Source of the DNA: Enterobacter kobei
GTDB taxonomy: Bacteria > Pseudomonadota > Gammaproteobacteria > Enterobacterales > Enterobacteriaceae
Direction of reading: 5' to 3'
Assembly (NCBI RefSeq): GCF_001729765.1
Contig: NZ_CP017181.1
Location: 3,534,001-3,598,000, forward strand
DNA: 64,000 nt
Positions within the stretch are counted from its first letter, which is position 1. Each line of letters begins with the position of its first letter. The position numbers and the translations under genes are program-made. Positions 1 to 9,191 of the stretch are shown piece after piece. The notes beneath the pieces were generated by a model. The model saw nothing but the letters and a program-made list of their open reading frames with translations, made no database searches and was not told the DNA's origin.

Positions 1-1100
1 CCAGGCAGTTTGTGGCCAAGCATTATTTCGGCGATATGCGGCTCGGTTAGCTCTGAGAAATTCGTTCGCGCAGTCCTGCGCAGATCATGAATAGTAAAGT
101 GTGGGACCTGCTCGTTATAGGCCTTGAGCATGAACTTAACCAGGTTACTGCTGATGCTCATATGGAAGCCTTCACTCATCGGCTTGTCTTCATATTTTGA
201 AAAAACAAAGCGTCCTGGCGCCAGCTCAATGGCCCGTTTTATCAGCGGGAGCATTTCCGGGATGATAGGTCGAATTATCGGTTTCTTTGTCTTCCGCCCT
301 GTCTTGTGGTTTTCCCATGGAACAGTCCAGATCCCTTCTTCAAAATCAAAGTGTGCGACTTCAGCCTGCCGGAGTTCGCCAACCCTGCACGCCCATATCA
401 GAGACAATTTATAGAGGATCTTGTTTCGCTCAATGAGGCGGGAATCCTCAATGGCTCGCCAGACAATCGCCAGTTCTTTACGGTCCAGGGTTCGCTCACC
501 CATTTGTTTCTGGATGCCGAAATCACGCCCAGACATTTCTGACAGCGGGTTAACTTCCAGCAGTTGCCGTTTCACTGCCCAGGAATAACACTGTCGGCCG
601 TTGCTGATCACGCGCCGGGTGATCTCGCTGTAACCCTGGGCCAATCTGTCCAGGACAGTGAGCCAGTTGTGTAGCGTGAGCTGATGCGCAGGGTATTTCC
701 CGAGCTTGGGGAAAACGTGCAGTTCAAACGAGCGGAGGACCTGCCCGGCTGATTCTTTCTGAATGCAGACCATTGAGTGCCATTCACGGAACAGCTCTTC
801 GAAGGTGTACTGGCTGTTAATCTTGGCTTTATCGAGGCTTTGCCTGATCCGAGGGTTTTCGCCACGGGCAAGAATAGCTGCCCACTTTGCGACTTCATCG
901 CGCGCGGCTTTTAATCCGAACTCCGGATAGCTGCCGATCGTCATCTTGTCCTGTTTGCCCAGGAAGCGGAATCGGTAGAAAAAAGTAACGGCCCCCTATT
1001 TGGAGATGCGTACCCACAGACCATCACGGTCTGCCTTTTCTTCAACTTTGTCTCGTTCGCGCCCAAGGCACGACTTTAGATAACTATCTGAAATAGCCAT
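1..1100 (-). pseudogene. P4-type tyrosine integrase, interrupted by amber codon, C-terminus outside window
   Basis: Site-specific recombinase of an integrative element, read leftward off the window edge. The frame opens at ATG 1098-1100 (MAISDSYLKSC...), runs 34 residues and meets TAG at 996-998. The same frame then continues without another stop to position 1. Visible family features are the N-terminal DUF4102-like region (FYRFRFLGKQDKMTIGSYPE), the catalytic Arg in ACRVGELR, and the HDLRRTA box followed by LGHKLPG. The catalytic Tyr would lie beyond the window. A one-base change of a Lys, Gln or Glu codon to TAG explains the stop. A GGGA motif lies about 8 bases before the ATG. It is probably a dead integrase, unless translation restarts downstream or the amber is suppressed. 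It reads away from rseC. Confidence 0.85.
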
Positions 1101-1115
1101 GATTTGTCCCTGCGT

Positions 1116-1175
1116 GTGTCCATCAGAACGGGAGGTTATGTGTCCATCATAGAATATGGACGCACTGGTGGACAC
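1116..1175. repeat. Probable integrase arm-type repeats
   Basis: GTGTCCATCA occurs at 1116-1125 and again at 1140-1149. Inverted, partly degenerate copies follow: ATGGAC at 1156-1161 and GGTGGACAC at 1167-1175. Clustered short repeats directly upstream of an integrase start are typical of arm-type Int binding sites, and they could also control int transcription. The role is inferred from position only. Confidence 0.45.
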
Positions 1176-1206
1176 AAAAACCATGACTTATGATGTCGTA
1201 GGTTGA

Positions 1207-1222
1207 CTGTACATGCAAACAG
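1207..1222 (+). promoter_or_regulatory. LexA (SOS) box
   Basis: CTGTACATGCAAACAG has both conserved half-sites, CTGT-N8-ACAG. It overlaps a TTGACT (1203-1208) and lies directly before TATAAT (1223-1228). The spacing between those two hexamers is only 14 bases. The site is placed to repress transcription running rightward into the small reading frame at 1248. Confidence 0.65.
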
Positions 1223-1247
1223 TATAATTTTTGGAAAGGCTGATTTG

Positions 1248-1358
1248 ATGGGGATCTTGAGGCGTTTTTGTCGGAGGTTTGCGGAGGCTGGCGGGGTATC
1301 AATTATCGATGTGAGCAATGATCGAAAAGTTACGTATGTTCTTCATATAGTTAAATAA
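1248..1358 (+). CDS. Possible 36-residue SOS-controlled peptide
   Basis: This is a short frame starting MGILRRFCRRFAEAGG and ending in TAA. GGAAAGG at 1233-1239 gives a good ribosome site 8 bases before the ATG. A LexA box and TATAAT lie just upstream. The N-terminus is strongly basic and the C-terminal half is hydrophobic/beta-like (VTYVLHIVK). I do not recognise the product. It could be a small SOS-induced phage or toxin peptide, a remnant of a larger element gene, or spurious. It belongs to the mobile-element side of the junction with rseC. Confidence 0.35.
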   Translation: MGILRRFCRRFAEAGGVSIIDVSNDRKVTYVLHIVK

Positions 1359-1534
1359 TTATGCCTTACGAATTCCTGGAGGCCGCTGTTCTTAGCCTGA
1401 CGTTTTTCAGTGCGAAAACGCAGCATTCTACACTACATCCTCGCTACCTGGAAATGCACTTAGAGACAGGTATAGCGTGAAGAAAGGGCGTTTTCTGTAT
1501 TAGGGCGTAAAAATTGATAAAGCCCGATGGATCA
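1359..1534. other. Intergenic junction between mobile element and rseC
   Basis: No convincing gene is seen. It holds an imperfect inverted repeat (CGCTACCTG near 1442 and CAGGTATAGCG near 1467) that could be a core-type recombination or hairpin site. There is no clear terminator for rseC. The chromosome-element junction should lie here, but its partner is outside the window. Confidence 0.35.
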
Positions 1535-2008
1535 TCAGGCCTCAGAAGAGAGCGTCTCGACACGAAGCTGGTCTGGTGCCAACCCAACGCTGAGAATGAC
1601 AGGCTGCCACTCTTCGCGCGCGGCAAGCTTCGGTGAGAGACCCTTAGCAAGCCAGAATCCCCCGATGCCCCCCAACGCGGCACCGCACATGGCGGCCACA
1701 TCGGAACCAAACAGGGTCTGGAAAAGGCCGCCCATGATAAATAACCCGACCAACGGAGAGAGATAGACCAGCATCGCGGAACCGAGCAGACTGCCTTCCG
1801 CAATCCCTAGTTCAACCTTCTGCCCCGTCACCAGCGGCTGTTCACTTGGCACAGAGATAGTATGCGACGTTTGCGGCCCGAGCTTATTCAGCACGCGGCT
1901 GCCGCACCCGGCACGGGATGCGCAGCTATTGCATGAGGCTTTGACATCGCAACTGACTCGCGCAACGCCATTTTGCCACGAGACGACGGTTGCCCACTCT
2001 TTAATCAT
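1535..2008 (-). CDS. rseC: SoxR-reducing / sigmaE regulatory protein RseC
   Basis: Inner-membrane protein, last gene of the rpoE-rseABC operon. It is linked to SoxR reduction and has a minor positive effect on sigmaE signalling. Its 157 residues match the family. It has a cysteine cluster (CNSCASRAGCGS) near residues 26-37 and two hydrophobic segments around residues 77-97 and 101-121, as expected for RseC/MucC. The start overlaps the rseB stop by 4 bases, indicating translational coupling. Downstream in E. coli comes lepA; here a mobile element follows instead within the window. Confidence 0.95.
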   Translation of the reverse strand: MIKEWATVVSWQNGVARVSCDVKASCNSCASRAGCGSRVLNKLGPQTSHTISVPSEQPLVTGQKVELGIAEGSLLGSAMLVYLSPLVGLFIMGGLFQTLFGSDVAAMCGAALGGIGGFWLAKGLSPKLAAREEWQPVILSVGLAPDQLRVETLSSEA

Positions 2009-2958
2009 TGCGCGGCCCTGAATTTAATGCTGTCTGAAATGCGCTTCGCCGTCTGCGGAGGTAATTCACCCACAATCGTGATCTCTGCGTTATCACGTAC
2101 CGTGGTGCTGACCGTGCGACGTCCGGTACGAAGCATTTGCTCAGAGCTGTTTGCCGTTGCGCGGTTGATATTCACCGAGAAACTGAACAAACCGTCGGAA
2201 TAGAGGCGCGACTCAACGGGCGTGTCAATAGTTGGCAACTGACGACGGCTGCTGGACACTTCGCTAAAGCCTTGCGGGATCCAGGAAGGAACCCAGTTGA
2301 AGTTAACGGAATCCCCTGCCGGAACAGAAAGCAGCGGCGGCAGGCTGGCTTTGGCCAGATTCTGCATGCTGTTGCCAACCTGATTGTTCACGCTGAAGGA
2401 GATCACGCGGAACTGTTCAAGCGTTTCACCGTCGCGGTCAAGCAGGTCCACACGCATCGGCAGCTTGGTTTCCGCATCAATCCAGACGATATAGCTGTAG
2501 CGCGTGCCATCGCGAGCAACCACGCGGATCACTTCACACAGTCTGTCTGCGATGCGCGTACGCCCTACCGAAATAAAATCGTAGTAAGGGGCCAGCCGCT
2601 TGAAGTCGGTATAGATGAGTGACGGCAGAGAATCAACGATATAGTCGCCATTGAGCGTGAAAGGCTCCAGGCCGGGCTCGAAATAGCTGATTTCGTTGCC
2701 TCGCTGGACAACTTCCCGACGCGGACCATCCATCTGTAAAAGCTGGGCGAGTGGCTGATTATCAAGACGGGCATGACGATAGCGTAACGACTCGACGCCC
2801 TGCTTATTAATGCTGATAAATGCCAACTCGTAATTGAGTGACTGGCTGGCCAGATTCATTTGCTGCAACAACGCCCCGGATGAAACATCAGCCGAGGCGT
2901 TGGCAGAGAAGAACAGGCTACCCGCCATCAGAGACATGGCGAACCAAAGTTGCTTCAT
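2005..2958 (-). CDS. rseB: Periplasmic sigmaE regulator RseB
   Basis: Periplasmic protein that binds the RseA periplasmic domain and shields it from DegS. It releases RseA on sensing mislocalised LPS or lipoproteins. It is 317 residues, close to the 318 of E. coli, with an N-terminal signal peptide (MKQLWFAMSLMAGSLFFSANASA). The N-terminal lipoprotein-binding-like domain and the C-terminal MucB/RseB domain are both present. The start overlaps the rseA stop by one base (TAATG). Confidence 0.97.
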   Translation of the reverse strand: MKQLWFAMSLMAGSLFFSANASADVSSGALLQQMNLASQSLNYELAFISINKQGVESLRYRHARLDNQPLAQLLQMDGPRREVVQRGNEISYFEPGLEPFTLNGDYIVDSLPSLIYTDFKRLAPYYDFISVGRTRIADRLCEVIRVVARDGTRYSYIVWIDAETKLPMRVDLLDRDGETLEQFRVISFSVNNQVGNSMQNLAKASLPPLLSVPAGDSVNFNWVPSWIPQGFSEVSSSRRQLPTIDTPVESRLYSDGLFSFSVNINRATANSSEQMLRTGRRTVSTTVRDNAEITIVGELPPQTAKRISDSIKFRAAQ

Positions 2959-3608
2959 TACTGCGATTGCGTTCCTAAAGTTTGGTTTCCGGGCACCTGC
3001 ACAGCAGCTTGCTGGGTTTGGGCCTGCTCAAACTGAAGCTGTTCAGAGTGCAGACGACGCTGCAACTCGTAATCCTGCAACATCGCATTAATGCGACGGC
3101 GCTGCTCCTGCACCTGCTGTTGCTGACCGCCGCTGGCGGAAGCATCAGCCGGTACGCCCAGGCTAACCGGGCTCGCTTTGCCCATCATCGGCAGTGTGTT
3201 AAACACTGGCGCTTCTGGCTGCTGATTAGTTTCAGACTGAGTATTATAGTGCTGGACGCCAACGATAACTGCAAGCGATACGCATGCAGCAACCCCCATT
3301 TGGGTGAGCTGGCTGGCCCACGGACGCACCTTTTGCCAGAACGGCATTTTCTGCCACTGGTGAGGTGCAGGTTGAGCTTCAGGAATCAGCGGAGTGGTCT
3401 GATGAACAGGCTCATTCTCAATGGCCGCCATCACGCGGGCAGAGATATCGAAATGGAGAACCTCGCCGGTATCGCCGCGCAGCGTGTCACGGATGAGATG
3501 GTAACTCTCCCAGGTCTCTTGCATTTCGGGAGAATGAGACAGCTCGTTGAGCAGCTCACTATCCAGCGTCTCACCATCCATTAAAGCGGAAAGTTTTTCT
3601 TTCTGCAT
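2958..3608 (-). CDS. rseA: Anti-sigmaE factor RseA
   Basis: Single-pass inner-membrane anti-sigma factor that holds RpoE inactive. It is cut by DegS and RseP under envelope stress. The chosen start (MQKEKLSALMDGE) gives 216 residues, the family length; the upstream in-frame extension is not conserved. The cytoplasmic RpoE-binding part is residues 1 to about 100, one membrane helix follows (VAACVSLAVIVGV), then a Gln-rich periplasmic tail that contacts RseB. It lies 31 bases after rpoE and is cotranscribed with it. Confidence 0.97.
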   Translation of the reverse strand: MQKEKLSALMDGETLDSELLNELSHSPEMQETWESYHLIRDTLRGDTGEVLHFDISARVMAAIENEPVHQTTPLIPEAQPAPHQWQKMPFWQKVRPWASQLTQMGVAACVSLAVIVGVQHYNTQSETNQQPEAPVFNTLPMMGKASPVSLGVPADASASGGQQQQVQEQRRRINAMLQDYELQRRLHSEQLQFEQAQTQQAAVQVPGNQTLGTQSQ

Positions 3609-3639
3609 GCCTAATACCTTTTCCAGTATCCCGCTATCG

Positions 3640-4215
3640 TCAACGCCTGATAAGCGGTTGAACTTTATTATCAATAGCTTCTCGCGCACGGAAGATTCGT
3701 GAACGCACCGTACCGACCGGACAATCCATGATAGCGGCTATCTCTTCATAGCTCAGACCATCAAGCTCCCGTAACGTAATTGCCATGCGTAAATCTTCCG
3801 GGAGCGACTCGATCGTGCGAAAAACAATTTGTCTCAGTTCTTCTGACAACATTAAGTTCTCAGGGTTCGAAATTTCTTTCAGCGCACCGCCACTTTCGAA
3901 GTTTTCGGCGTCGATAGCGTCTACATCACTGGACGGCGGACGACGACCCTGAGCAACCAGATAATTCTTTGCCGTATTGACAGCAATACGGTACAGCCAG
4001 GTATAAAAAGCACTATCTCCCCGGAAAGAATCCAGCGCGCGATAGGCCTTAATAAAAGACTCTTGCACCACATCAGGCACATCACCTGACGGTACATAGC
4101 GGGAAACCAGACTCGCCACCTTATGCTGGTAGCGCACCACCAGTAAGTTAAAGGCTTTCTGATCTCCCTTCTGGACCCGTTCAACCAGGACCTGGTCCGT
4201 TAACTGCTCGCTCAT
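3640..4215 (-). CDS. rpoE: RNA polymerase sigma factor E (sigma24)
   Basis: ECF sigma factor for extracytoplasmic stress, controlling Bam/Lpt genes, periplasmic proteases and small RNAs. The start MSEQLTDQVLV gives 191 residues, the E. coli length. Sigma70 region 2 (residues about 25-92, FYTWLYRIAVNTAKNYL) and region 4 (about 129-180, LPEDLRMAITLRELDGLSYEEIAAIM with helix-turn-helix) are intact. It heads the rpoE-rseA-rseB-rseC operon and is autoregulated through the sigmaE promoter at 4300-4327. Confidence 0.98.
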   Translation of the reverse strand: MSEQLTDQVLVERVQKGDQKAFNLLVVRYQHKVASLVSRYVPSGDVPDVVQESFIKAYRALDSFRGDSAFYTWLYRIAVNTAKNYLVAQGRRPPSSDVDAIDAENFESGGALKEISNPENLMLSEELRQIVFRTIESLPEDLRMAITLRELDGLSYEEIAAIMDCPVGTVRSRIFRAREAIDNKVQPLIRR

Positions 4216-4299
4216 CCGAGGTAATGTCTCCCCAAACCTAAATTCCACGCGTTATCGAAACGCCACTCTAAAAACACCGCACTTTGAGCAAGCACCGAG

Positions 4300-4327
4300 T
4301 TAGAGTGTCCGATCGTCAATAAGTTCC
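4300..4327 (-). promoter_or_regulatory. sigmaE-dependent autoregulatory promoter of rpoE
   Basis: On the minus strand GGAACTT is followed after 16 bases by TCTAA. This agrees with the sigmaE -35/-10 consensus and with the known E. coli rpoE autoregulatory promoter. It lies about 85 bases before the rpoE start. The remaining 4216-4614 stretch between the divergent rpoE and nadB genes holds no other convincing gene and probably carries further rpoE promoters. Confidence 0.85.
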
Positions 4328-4614
4328 GTAACGCCTTTGTTTTTGTTCATCGCGCCGCAGACTGTTCATTTTCTCTCATTATAAGTCTGTTCACGATACG
4401 CACCACTTTCTGACAAGAAACATCTTTTTCCCGCGAGAAGAGTAACGCAACCCAGTCTTTATTTCATCACAAAATCTGACGCTAACGATCTGCTTCGCAA
4501 AATAATTTCATTCCTTTACCCGCTATTTACTCCGCCTTACGCGTTTAGCCATTGCAACAACCTCTAAAAAAAACGTGCGATAAATCGCGCTCAGGTGCTA
4601 TTCTGACCCAACAC

Positions 4615-4632
4615 TGTTTAGTAAATTAAACA
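4615..4632 (+). promoter_or_regulatory. NadR operator of nadB
   Basis: TGTTTAGTAAATTAAACA is a perfect dyad of the NadR type (TGTTTA-N6-TAAACA). It ends 6 bases before the nadB ATG. NadR represses nadB and nadA when NAD is plentiful, so the position and sequence make repression of nadB very likely. Confidence 0.85.
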
Positions 4633-4638
4633 ACAATC

Positions 4639-6258
4639 ATGAACACAACATCTGAACTCCATTGTGATGTCCTGATCATCGGTAGCGGCGCTGCCGGTCT
4701 CTCTCTGGCGCTGCGCCTTGCCGAACATCAAAACGTTATCGTTCTGAGTAAAGGACCGATAAGTGAAGGTTCCACATTTTATGCCCAGGGCGGTATTGCC
4801 GCCGTGTTTGACGAGACCGACAGCATAGCGTCGCACGTAGAAGATACGTTGATTGCCGGCGCCGGGATCGTGGATGCGCACGCCGCAGAGTTCGTTGCCA
4901 GCAATGCCCGCCATTGCGTTCAGTGGCTCATCGATCAGGGCGTATTATTTGATACCCAGATTCAGCCTAACGGTGAAGAGAGCTACCACCTGACGCGCGA
5001 AGGCGGCCATAGCCACCGCCGCATCCTGCACGCAGCGGATGCCACCGGTAAAGAGGTGGAGACCACGCTGGTGGGTAAAGCGCTTAACCATCCTAATATT
5101 CGGGTTCTTGAGCGCAGTAATGCCGTTGACCTGATTATTTCCGACAAGATTGGCCTGCCTGGTCCGCGTCGCGTGGTGGGTGCATGGGTCTGGAACCGTA
5201 ATAAAGAGAAGGTTGAAACCTGTCAGGCGAAGGCCGTTGTACTGGCGACGGGCGGCGCCTCAAAGGTGTATCAGTACACCACTAACCCGGACATCGCTTC
5301 CGGAGACGGTATCGCCATGGCCTGGCGCGCAGGCTGCCGCGTGGCGAATCTCGAATTTAATCAGTTTCACCCAACAGCCCTGTTCCACCCTCAGGCGCGC
5401 AACTTCCTGCTGACGGAAGCTCTGCGCGGTGAAGGCGCTTATCTGAAACGCCCTGACGGTACCCGCTTTATGCCGGACTTTGACGCGCGTGGCGAGCTGG
5501 CCCCTCGCGATATCGTTGCCCGCGCCATCGACCATGAAATGAAACGTCTGGGCGTGGACTGCATGTATCTCGATATCAGCCATAAGCCAGCCGCATTCAT
5601 TCGCCAGCATTTCCCGATGATTTACGAAAAGCTGCTGAACCTGGGGATTGATTTGACCCGCGATCCGGTGCCCATTGTGCCTGCGGCCCACTATACCTGC
5701 GGGGGCGTGATGGTTGACGATCACGGGCGCACCGACGTAGAAGGTCTGTATGCTATCGGCGAGGTGAGTTATACCGGCCTTCACGGCGCGAACCGTATGG
5801 CGTCGAACTCGCTGCTTGAGTGTCTGGTGTACGGCTGGTCAGCGGCGGAAGACATCACGAAACGCATGCCTTACGCCCGCGAGACTGAGCACTTACCTGC
5901 CTGGGATGAAAGCCGCGTGGATAACCCGGACGAGCTGGTCGTGATCCAGCACAACTGGCATGAACTACGGCTGTTTATGTGGGACTACGTAGGGATTGTG
6001 CGCACCACAAAACGTCTGGAACGTGCGTTGCGCCGCATTACTATGCTGCAGCAGGAAATTGATGAATATTATGCCAATTTCCGCGTATCCAATAATCTGC
6101 TGGAGCTGCGCAATCTGGTGCAGGTTGCCGAGCTGATTGTTCGCTGTGCCATGATGCGTAAAGAGAGCCGCGGCTTGCACTACACCCTGGACTACCCGGA
6201 TCAGCTTGCTGAATCCGGCCCGTCGATACTGGCTCCGCAGGTTCACATAAACAGATAA
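4639..6258 (+). CDS. nadB: L-aspartate oxidase
   Basis: FAD enzyme that oxidises L-aspartate to iminoaspartate, the first step of de novo NAD synthesis, and hands it to NadA. It is 539 residues (E. coli 540). The FAD-binding GSGAAG lies at residues 15-20. Active-site features of the succinate dehydrogenase/aspartate oxidase family ([55 protein letters not shown]) and the C-terminal helical domain are all present. It converges with trmN6, overlapping its 3' end by 16 bases, and is regulated by a NadR box. Confidence 0.98.
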   Translation: MNTTSELHCDVLIIGSGAAGLSLALRLAEHQNVIVLSKGPISEGSTFYAQGGIAAVFDETDSIASHVEDTLIAGAGIVDAHAAEFVASNARHCVQWLIDQGVLFDTQIQPNGEESYHLTREGGHSHRRILHAADATGKEVETTLVGKALNHPNIRVLERSNAVDLIISDKIGLPGPRRVVGAWVWNRNKEKVETCQAKAVVLATGGASKVYQYTTNPDIASGDGIAMAWRAGCRVANLEFNQFHPTALFHPQARNFLLTEALRGEGAYLKRPDGTRFMPDFDARGELAPRDIVARAIDHEMKRLGVDCMYLDISHKPAAFIRQHFPMIYEKLLNLGIDLTRDPVPIVPAAHYTCGGVMVDDHGRTDVEGLYAIGEVSYTGLHGANRMASNSLLECLVYGWSAAEDITKRMPYARETEHLPAWDESRVDNPDELVVIQHNWHELRLFMWDYVGIVRTTKRLERALRRITMLQQEIDEYYANFRVSNNLLELRNLVQVAELIVRCAMMRKESRGLHYTLDYPDQLAESGPSILAPQVHINR

Positions 6259-6980
6259 AATGCCTGGGTCAGAGCAGTGTAATCTTCGGAATAATGCTGG
6301 TCTGGCCCTCGAATCACCATACGGTCATTAAAGCATTCACCTTCTTTTGGCGAGAGCGCCAGCAGCACGCGGTGCGGCAGTCGTCCTTCCGTATCAGAAA
6401 TGTCAGTTCGCAAACGTAATGTCCAGCCAATCTCCTGCGCCAGACCAATAAATGTATTACCCGTGCTTTCTGGCAACACTACGCAAAAAAATCCCTCTTC
6501 AGAGATGAGTTCAGCCGCGCTGGTAAGCAGTGCTTTATGATCGAGTGAACCGGTATAACGCGCCTGTTCACGTTCAGGGGTACCACACTCGACACCGGGC
6601 GCGTAGTAAGGAGGGTTGCTGACGATAAGATCGTAACGCGCAGTTTGTTCAGGCGCCCAGACCAGCACATCCGCACATTGAACGCGAATCCGGTCTGCCC
6701 AGGGGGATTCGGCCGCATTTTCACTCGCCTGCCCTGCAGCCTGCGCATCGAGCTCAACGGCATCAATCGTGACATGCTCTTCCGTACGCTGGGCCAGCAT
6801 CAACGCCACCAGCCCGCTGCCGGTACCGATATCAAGAATACGTTTAACACCTGCGACAGGGGCCCATGCTCCCAGTAAAATACCGTCGGTGCCGACTTTC
6901 ATGGCACAGCGATCGTGGGCGACAAAAAATTGTTTAAACGTAAAACCATCGCGGCGCAACTGCGCTTTGAGTTGAGACAT
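6243..6980 (-). CDS. trmN6: tRNA1(Val) N6-adenine-37 methyltransferase
   Basis: SAM-dependent methyltransferase (YfiC) that modifies A37 of tRNA-Val(UAC). The start [18 protein letters not shown] gives 245 residues as in E. coli; a longer upstream frame is not conserved. Class I features are motif I (DIGTGSGL, residues about 49-56) and the catalytic NPPY (SNPPYYAPG, about 118). It converges with nadB and diverges from srmB. Confidence 0.96.
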   Translation of the reverse strand: MSQLKAQLRRDGFTFKQFFVAHDRCAMKVGTDGILLGAWAPVAGVKRILDIGTGSGLVALMLAQRTEEHVTIDAVELDAQAAGQASENAAESPWADRIRVQCADVLVWAPEQTARYDLIVSNPPYYAPGVECGTPEREQARYTGSLDHKALLTSAAELISEEGFFCVVLPESTGNTFIGLAQEIGWTLRLRTDISDTEGRLPHRVLLALSPKEGECFNDRMVIRGPDQHYSEDYTALTQAFYLFM

Positions 6981-7112
6981 GTCAGGGCAACCTTCTAAGT
7001 GAAACTGGAGTAGCATAGGGGAAAGCGAAGGCACCGCAAAGCGATATCCATACAAACAGATGAAGATTACAGCCGTAACGTCTATAATCAGCGCCCCACA
7101 CAGAGGTAGAAC

Positions 7113-8441
7113 ATGACTGTAACGACTTTTTCCGAACTTGAACTCGATGAAAGCCTGCTCAATGCACTTGAGAGCAAAGGCTTTACACGCCCGACCGCCA
7201 TTCAGGCAGCGGCCATTCCGCCTGCGCTTGAGGGCCGCGATGTGCTCGGTTCTGCGCCAACCGGCACGGGGAAGACAGCAGCCTATTTGCTGCCTGTGTT
7301 GCAGCACCTGCTCGACTTTCCACGAAAAAAATCAGGCCCACCGCGTATTTTGATCCTGACGCCTACGCGCGAGCTGGCCATGCAGGTTGCCGATCACGCG
7401 CGTGAGCTGGCGGCTAACACCCATCTGGATATCGCCACTATTACCGGCGGCGTGGCGTATATGAACCACGCCGAAGTGTTCAGCGAAAACCAGGATATCG
7501 TTGTTGCGACGACGGGCCGTTTGCTGCAGTACATTAAAGAAGAGAACTTCGACTGCCGCGCGGTAGAAACGCTGATTCTGGATGAAGCCGACCGTATGCT
7601 GGACATGGGCTTCGCACAGGATATCGAACATATTGCGGGCGAGACGCGCTGGCGTAACCAGACGATGCTGTTCTCTGCCACCCTTGAAGGGGACGCGATT
7701 AAAGATTTCGCCGAGCGTCTGCTGGAAGATCCGGTTGAAGTCTCTGCGACGCCCTCTACGCGTGAGCGCAAGAAGATCCACCAGTGGTATTACCGTGCGG
7801 ACAACCTTGAGCACAAGGTCGAATTACTGAAGCACCTGCTGAAGCAGGAAGATGCTCTGCGTACCATCGTCTTTGTGCGTAAACGCGAGCGCGTGCACGA
7901 GCTGGCAGAAATGCTGCGTAATGCGGGCATTAATAACTGCTACCTCGAAGGTGAGATGGCGCAGGTTAAGCGTACCGAAGGCATCAAACGCCTGACCGAT
8001 GGCCGCGTGAACGTGCTGGTGGCGACAGACGTTGCCGCACGCGGGATCGACATTCCGGACGTGAGCCACGTGATCAACTTCGATATGCCGCGCAGTGGTG
8101 ATACCTATCTGCACCGCATTGGCCGTACCGGTCGCGCCGGACGTAAAGGTACTGCGATTTCACTGGTTGAAGCGCACGATCACCTGCTGCTGCAAAAAAT
8201 TGGTCGCTATGTTGATGAGCCGCTGAAATCTCGCGTCATTGACGGCCTGCGCCCAACTACCCGCGCGCCGAGTGAAAAAATGACGGGCAAACCGTCCAAG
8301 AAAGCACTCGCAAAACGCGCTGAGAGAAAAGAGAAAGAAAAAGAGAAGCCGCGCGTTAAGCAACGCCACCGCGATACCAAAAACATTGGTAAGCGTCGTA
8401 AGCCAAGCGCTGCCGCGCAGGATACGAAAACTGAAGAGTAA
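7113..8441 (+). CDS. srmB: DEAD-box RNA helicase SrmB
   Basis: ATP-dependent RNA helicase acting early in 50S ribosomal subunit assembly. It is 442 residues, close to the 444 of E. coli. The motifs appear in order: Q motif (RPTAIQ), Walker A (APTGTGKT), PTRELA, TGR, DEAD (LDEADRML), SAT, ARGID and [11 protein letters not shown] long Lys/Arg-rich C-terminal tail follows (about residues 385-442) and probably binds rRNA. It ends in a strong bidirectional terminator shared with convergent grcA. Confidence 0.97.
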   Translation: MTVTTFSELELDESLLNALESKGFTRPTAIQAAAIPPALEGRDVLGSAPTGTGKTAAYLLPVLQHLLDFPRKKSGPPRILILTPTRELAMQVADHARELAANTHLDIATITGGVAYMNHAEVFSENQDIVVATTGRLLQYIKEENFDCRAVETLILDEADRMLDMGFAQDIEHIAGETRWRNQTMLFSATLEGDAIKDFAERLLEDPVEVSATPSTRERKKIHQWYYRADNLEHKVELLKHLLKQEDALRTIVFVRKRERVHELAEMLRNAGINNCYLEGEMAQVKRTEGIKRLTDGRVNVLVATDVAARGIDIPDVSHVINFDMPRSGDTYLHRIGRTGRAGRKGTAISLVEAHDHLLLQKIGRYVDEPLKSRVIDGLRPTTRAPSEKMTGKPSKKALAKRAERKEKEKEKPRVKQRHRDTKNIGKRRKPSAAAQDTKTEE

Positions 8442-8442
8442 G

Positions 8443-8470
8443 AAAAAGCCGGGGATTTCCCCGGCTTTTT
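8443..8470. terminator. Bidirectional terminator between srmB and grcA
   Basis: A GC-rich perfect stem (AGCCGGGG/CCCCGGCT) is flanked by an A run on one side and a T run on the other. It can serve srmB on the plus strand and grcA on the minus strand. Confidence 0.9.
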
Positions 8471-8493
8471 TATTCACCCCCGAAACTGGAACC

Positions 8494-8877
8494 TTACAGG
8501 CTTTCAGTAAAGGTACGCGCGATAACGTCGCGCTGCTGCTCTGGGGTCAGTGAGTTAAAACGAACCGCATAGCCAGACACGCGAATAGTCAGCTGTGGGT
8601 ACTTTTCAGGGTGCTCAACGGCATCCATCAGCGTTTCACGACGCAGAACGTTAACGTTCAGGTGCTGACCGCCTTCCACGCGCACTTCCGGTTTCACTTC
8701 CATTGGGATTTCACGATATTCGATTTCGCCCAGTTTGCTCACTGGCACGATCTCATCTTCAGTAAAACCGGCTTTTGCAACCACGCAGCGTGCTTCGTTT
8801 TTCTCGCTGTCCAGCAGCCAGAAAGAATTGAGCAGATCGTCATTTGCAGCTTTAGTAATCTGGATACCTGTAATCAT
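8494..8877 (-). CDS. grcA: Autonomous glycyl radical cofactor
   Basis: Small stress protein (YfiD) that replaces the damaged glycyl-radical domain of pyruvate formate-lyase after oxygen exposure. It is 127 residues, the family length. The C-terminal half matches the PFL radical domain, with the radical Gly in RVSGYAVRF. It is strongly induced in low oxygen and acid, and two FNR sites lie upstream. It is monocistronic and diverges from ung. Confidence 0.97.
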   Translation of the reverse strand: MITGIQITKAANDDLLNSFWLLDSEKNEARCVVAKAGFTEDEIVPVSKLGEIEYREIPMEVKPEVRVEGGQHLNVNVLRRETLMDAVEHPEKYPQLTIRVSGYAVRFNSLTPEQQRDVIARTFTESL

Positions 8878-8983
8878 GTGTTGCCTCCCTTAGGCTACAT
8901 TAACTGGTGTCGGCCTCACACGGCCAATTGGTAAAACCATTGTTTCTTGTGTGTATATATATCACTCGCACCCCGGCGATTTA

Positions 8984-8997
8984 TTGATTTAAATCAA
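8984..8997 (-). promoter_or_regulatory. FNR site I of grcA
   Basis: TTGATTTAAATCAA is a perfect FNR site (TTGAT-N4-ATCAA). Its centre is 53 bases from the second site, the same spacing as the E. coli yfiD sites at -40.5 and -93.5. Confidence 0.88.
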
Positions 8998-9036
8998 CAA
9001 AAACACCAACCACATAAAGAGTGTGGTTTGAATTTA

Positions 9037-9050
9037 TTGTTTTAGATCAA
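9037..9050 (-). promoter_or_regulatory. FNR site II of grcA
   Basis: TTGTTTTAGATCAA has one mismatch to the FNR consensus and lies upstream of the perfect site. In E. coli the upstream site lowers expression under full anaerobiosis, so grcA peaks under microaerobic conditions. Confidence 0.75.
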
Positions 9051-9191
9051 TTTCAGCACCTTACCAATTCAACTGGTTGTGTATCTTTTAAAAATAAATT
9101 TAGTTACTTAGCGCACGTTTCAGCGCGTCATTTTGCTCACTGGCGTTTAACAGGTAAGCTAGACACAGAATGAGATTCGCAGGAGAGCGAG

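Noticed and set aside
3609..3689. Longer RseA start overlapping rpoE
   Set aside because: The extension reads through the end of rpoE and is absent from RseA proteins.
4328..4614. Possible extra small gene between rpoE and nadB
   Set aside because: Only very short frames are present (for example a 16-codon frame overlapping the sigmaE promoter); nothing supports a gene beyond promoter and leader functions.
6981..7307. N-terminal extension of trmN6
   Set aside because: The extension overlaps the srmB promoter and start and is not part of the family; the 245-residue form is standard.
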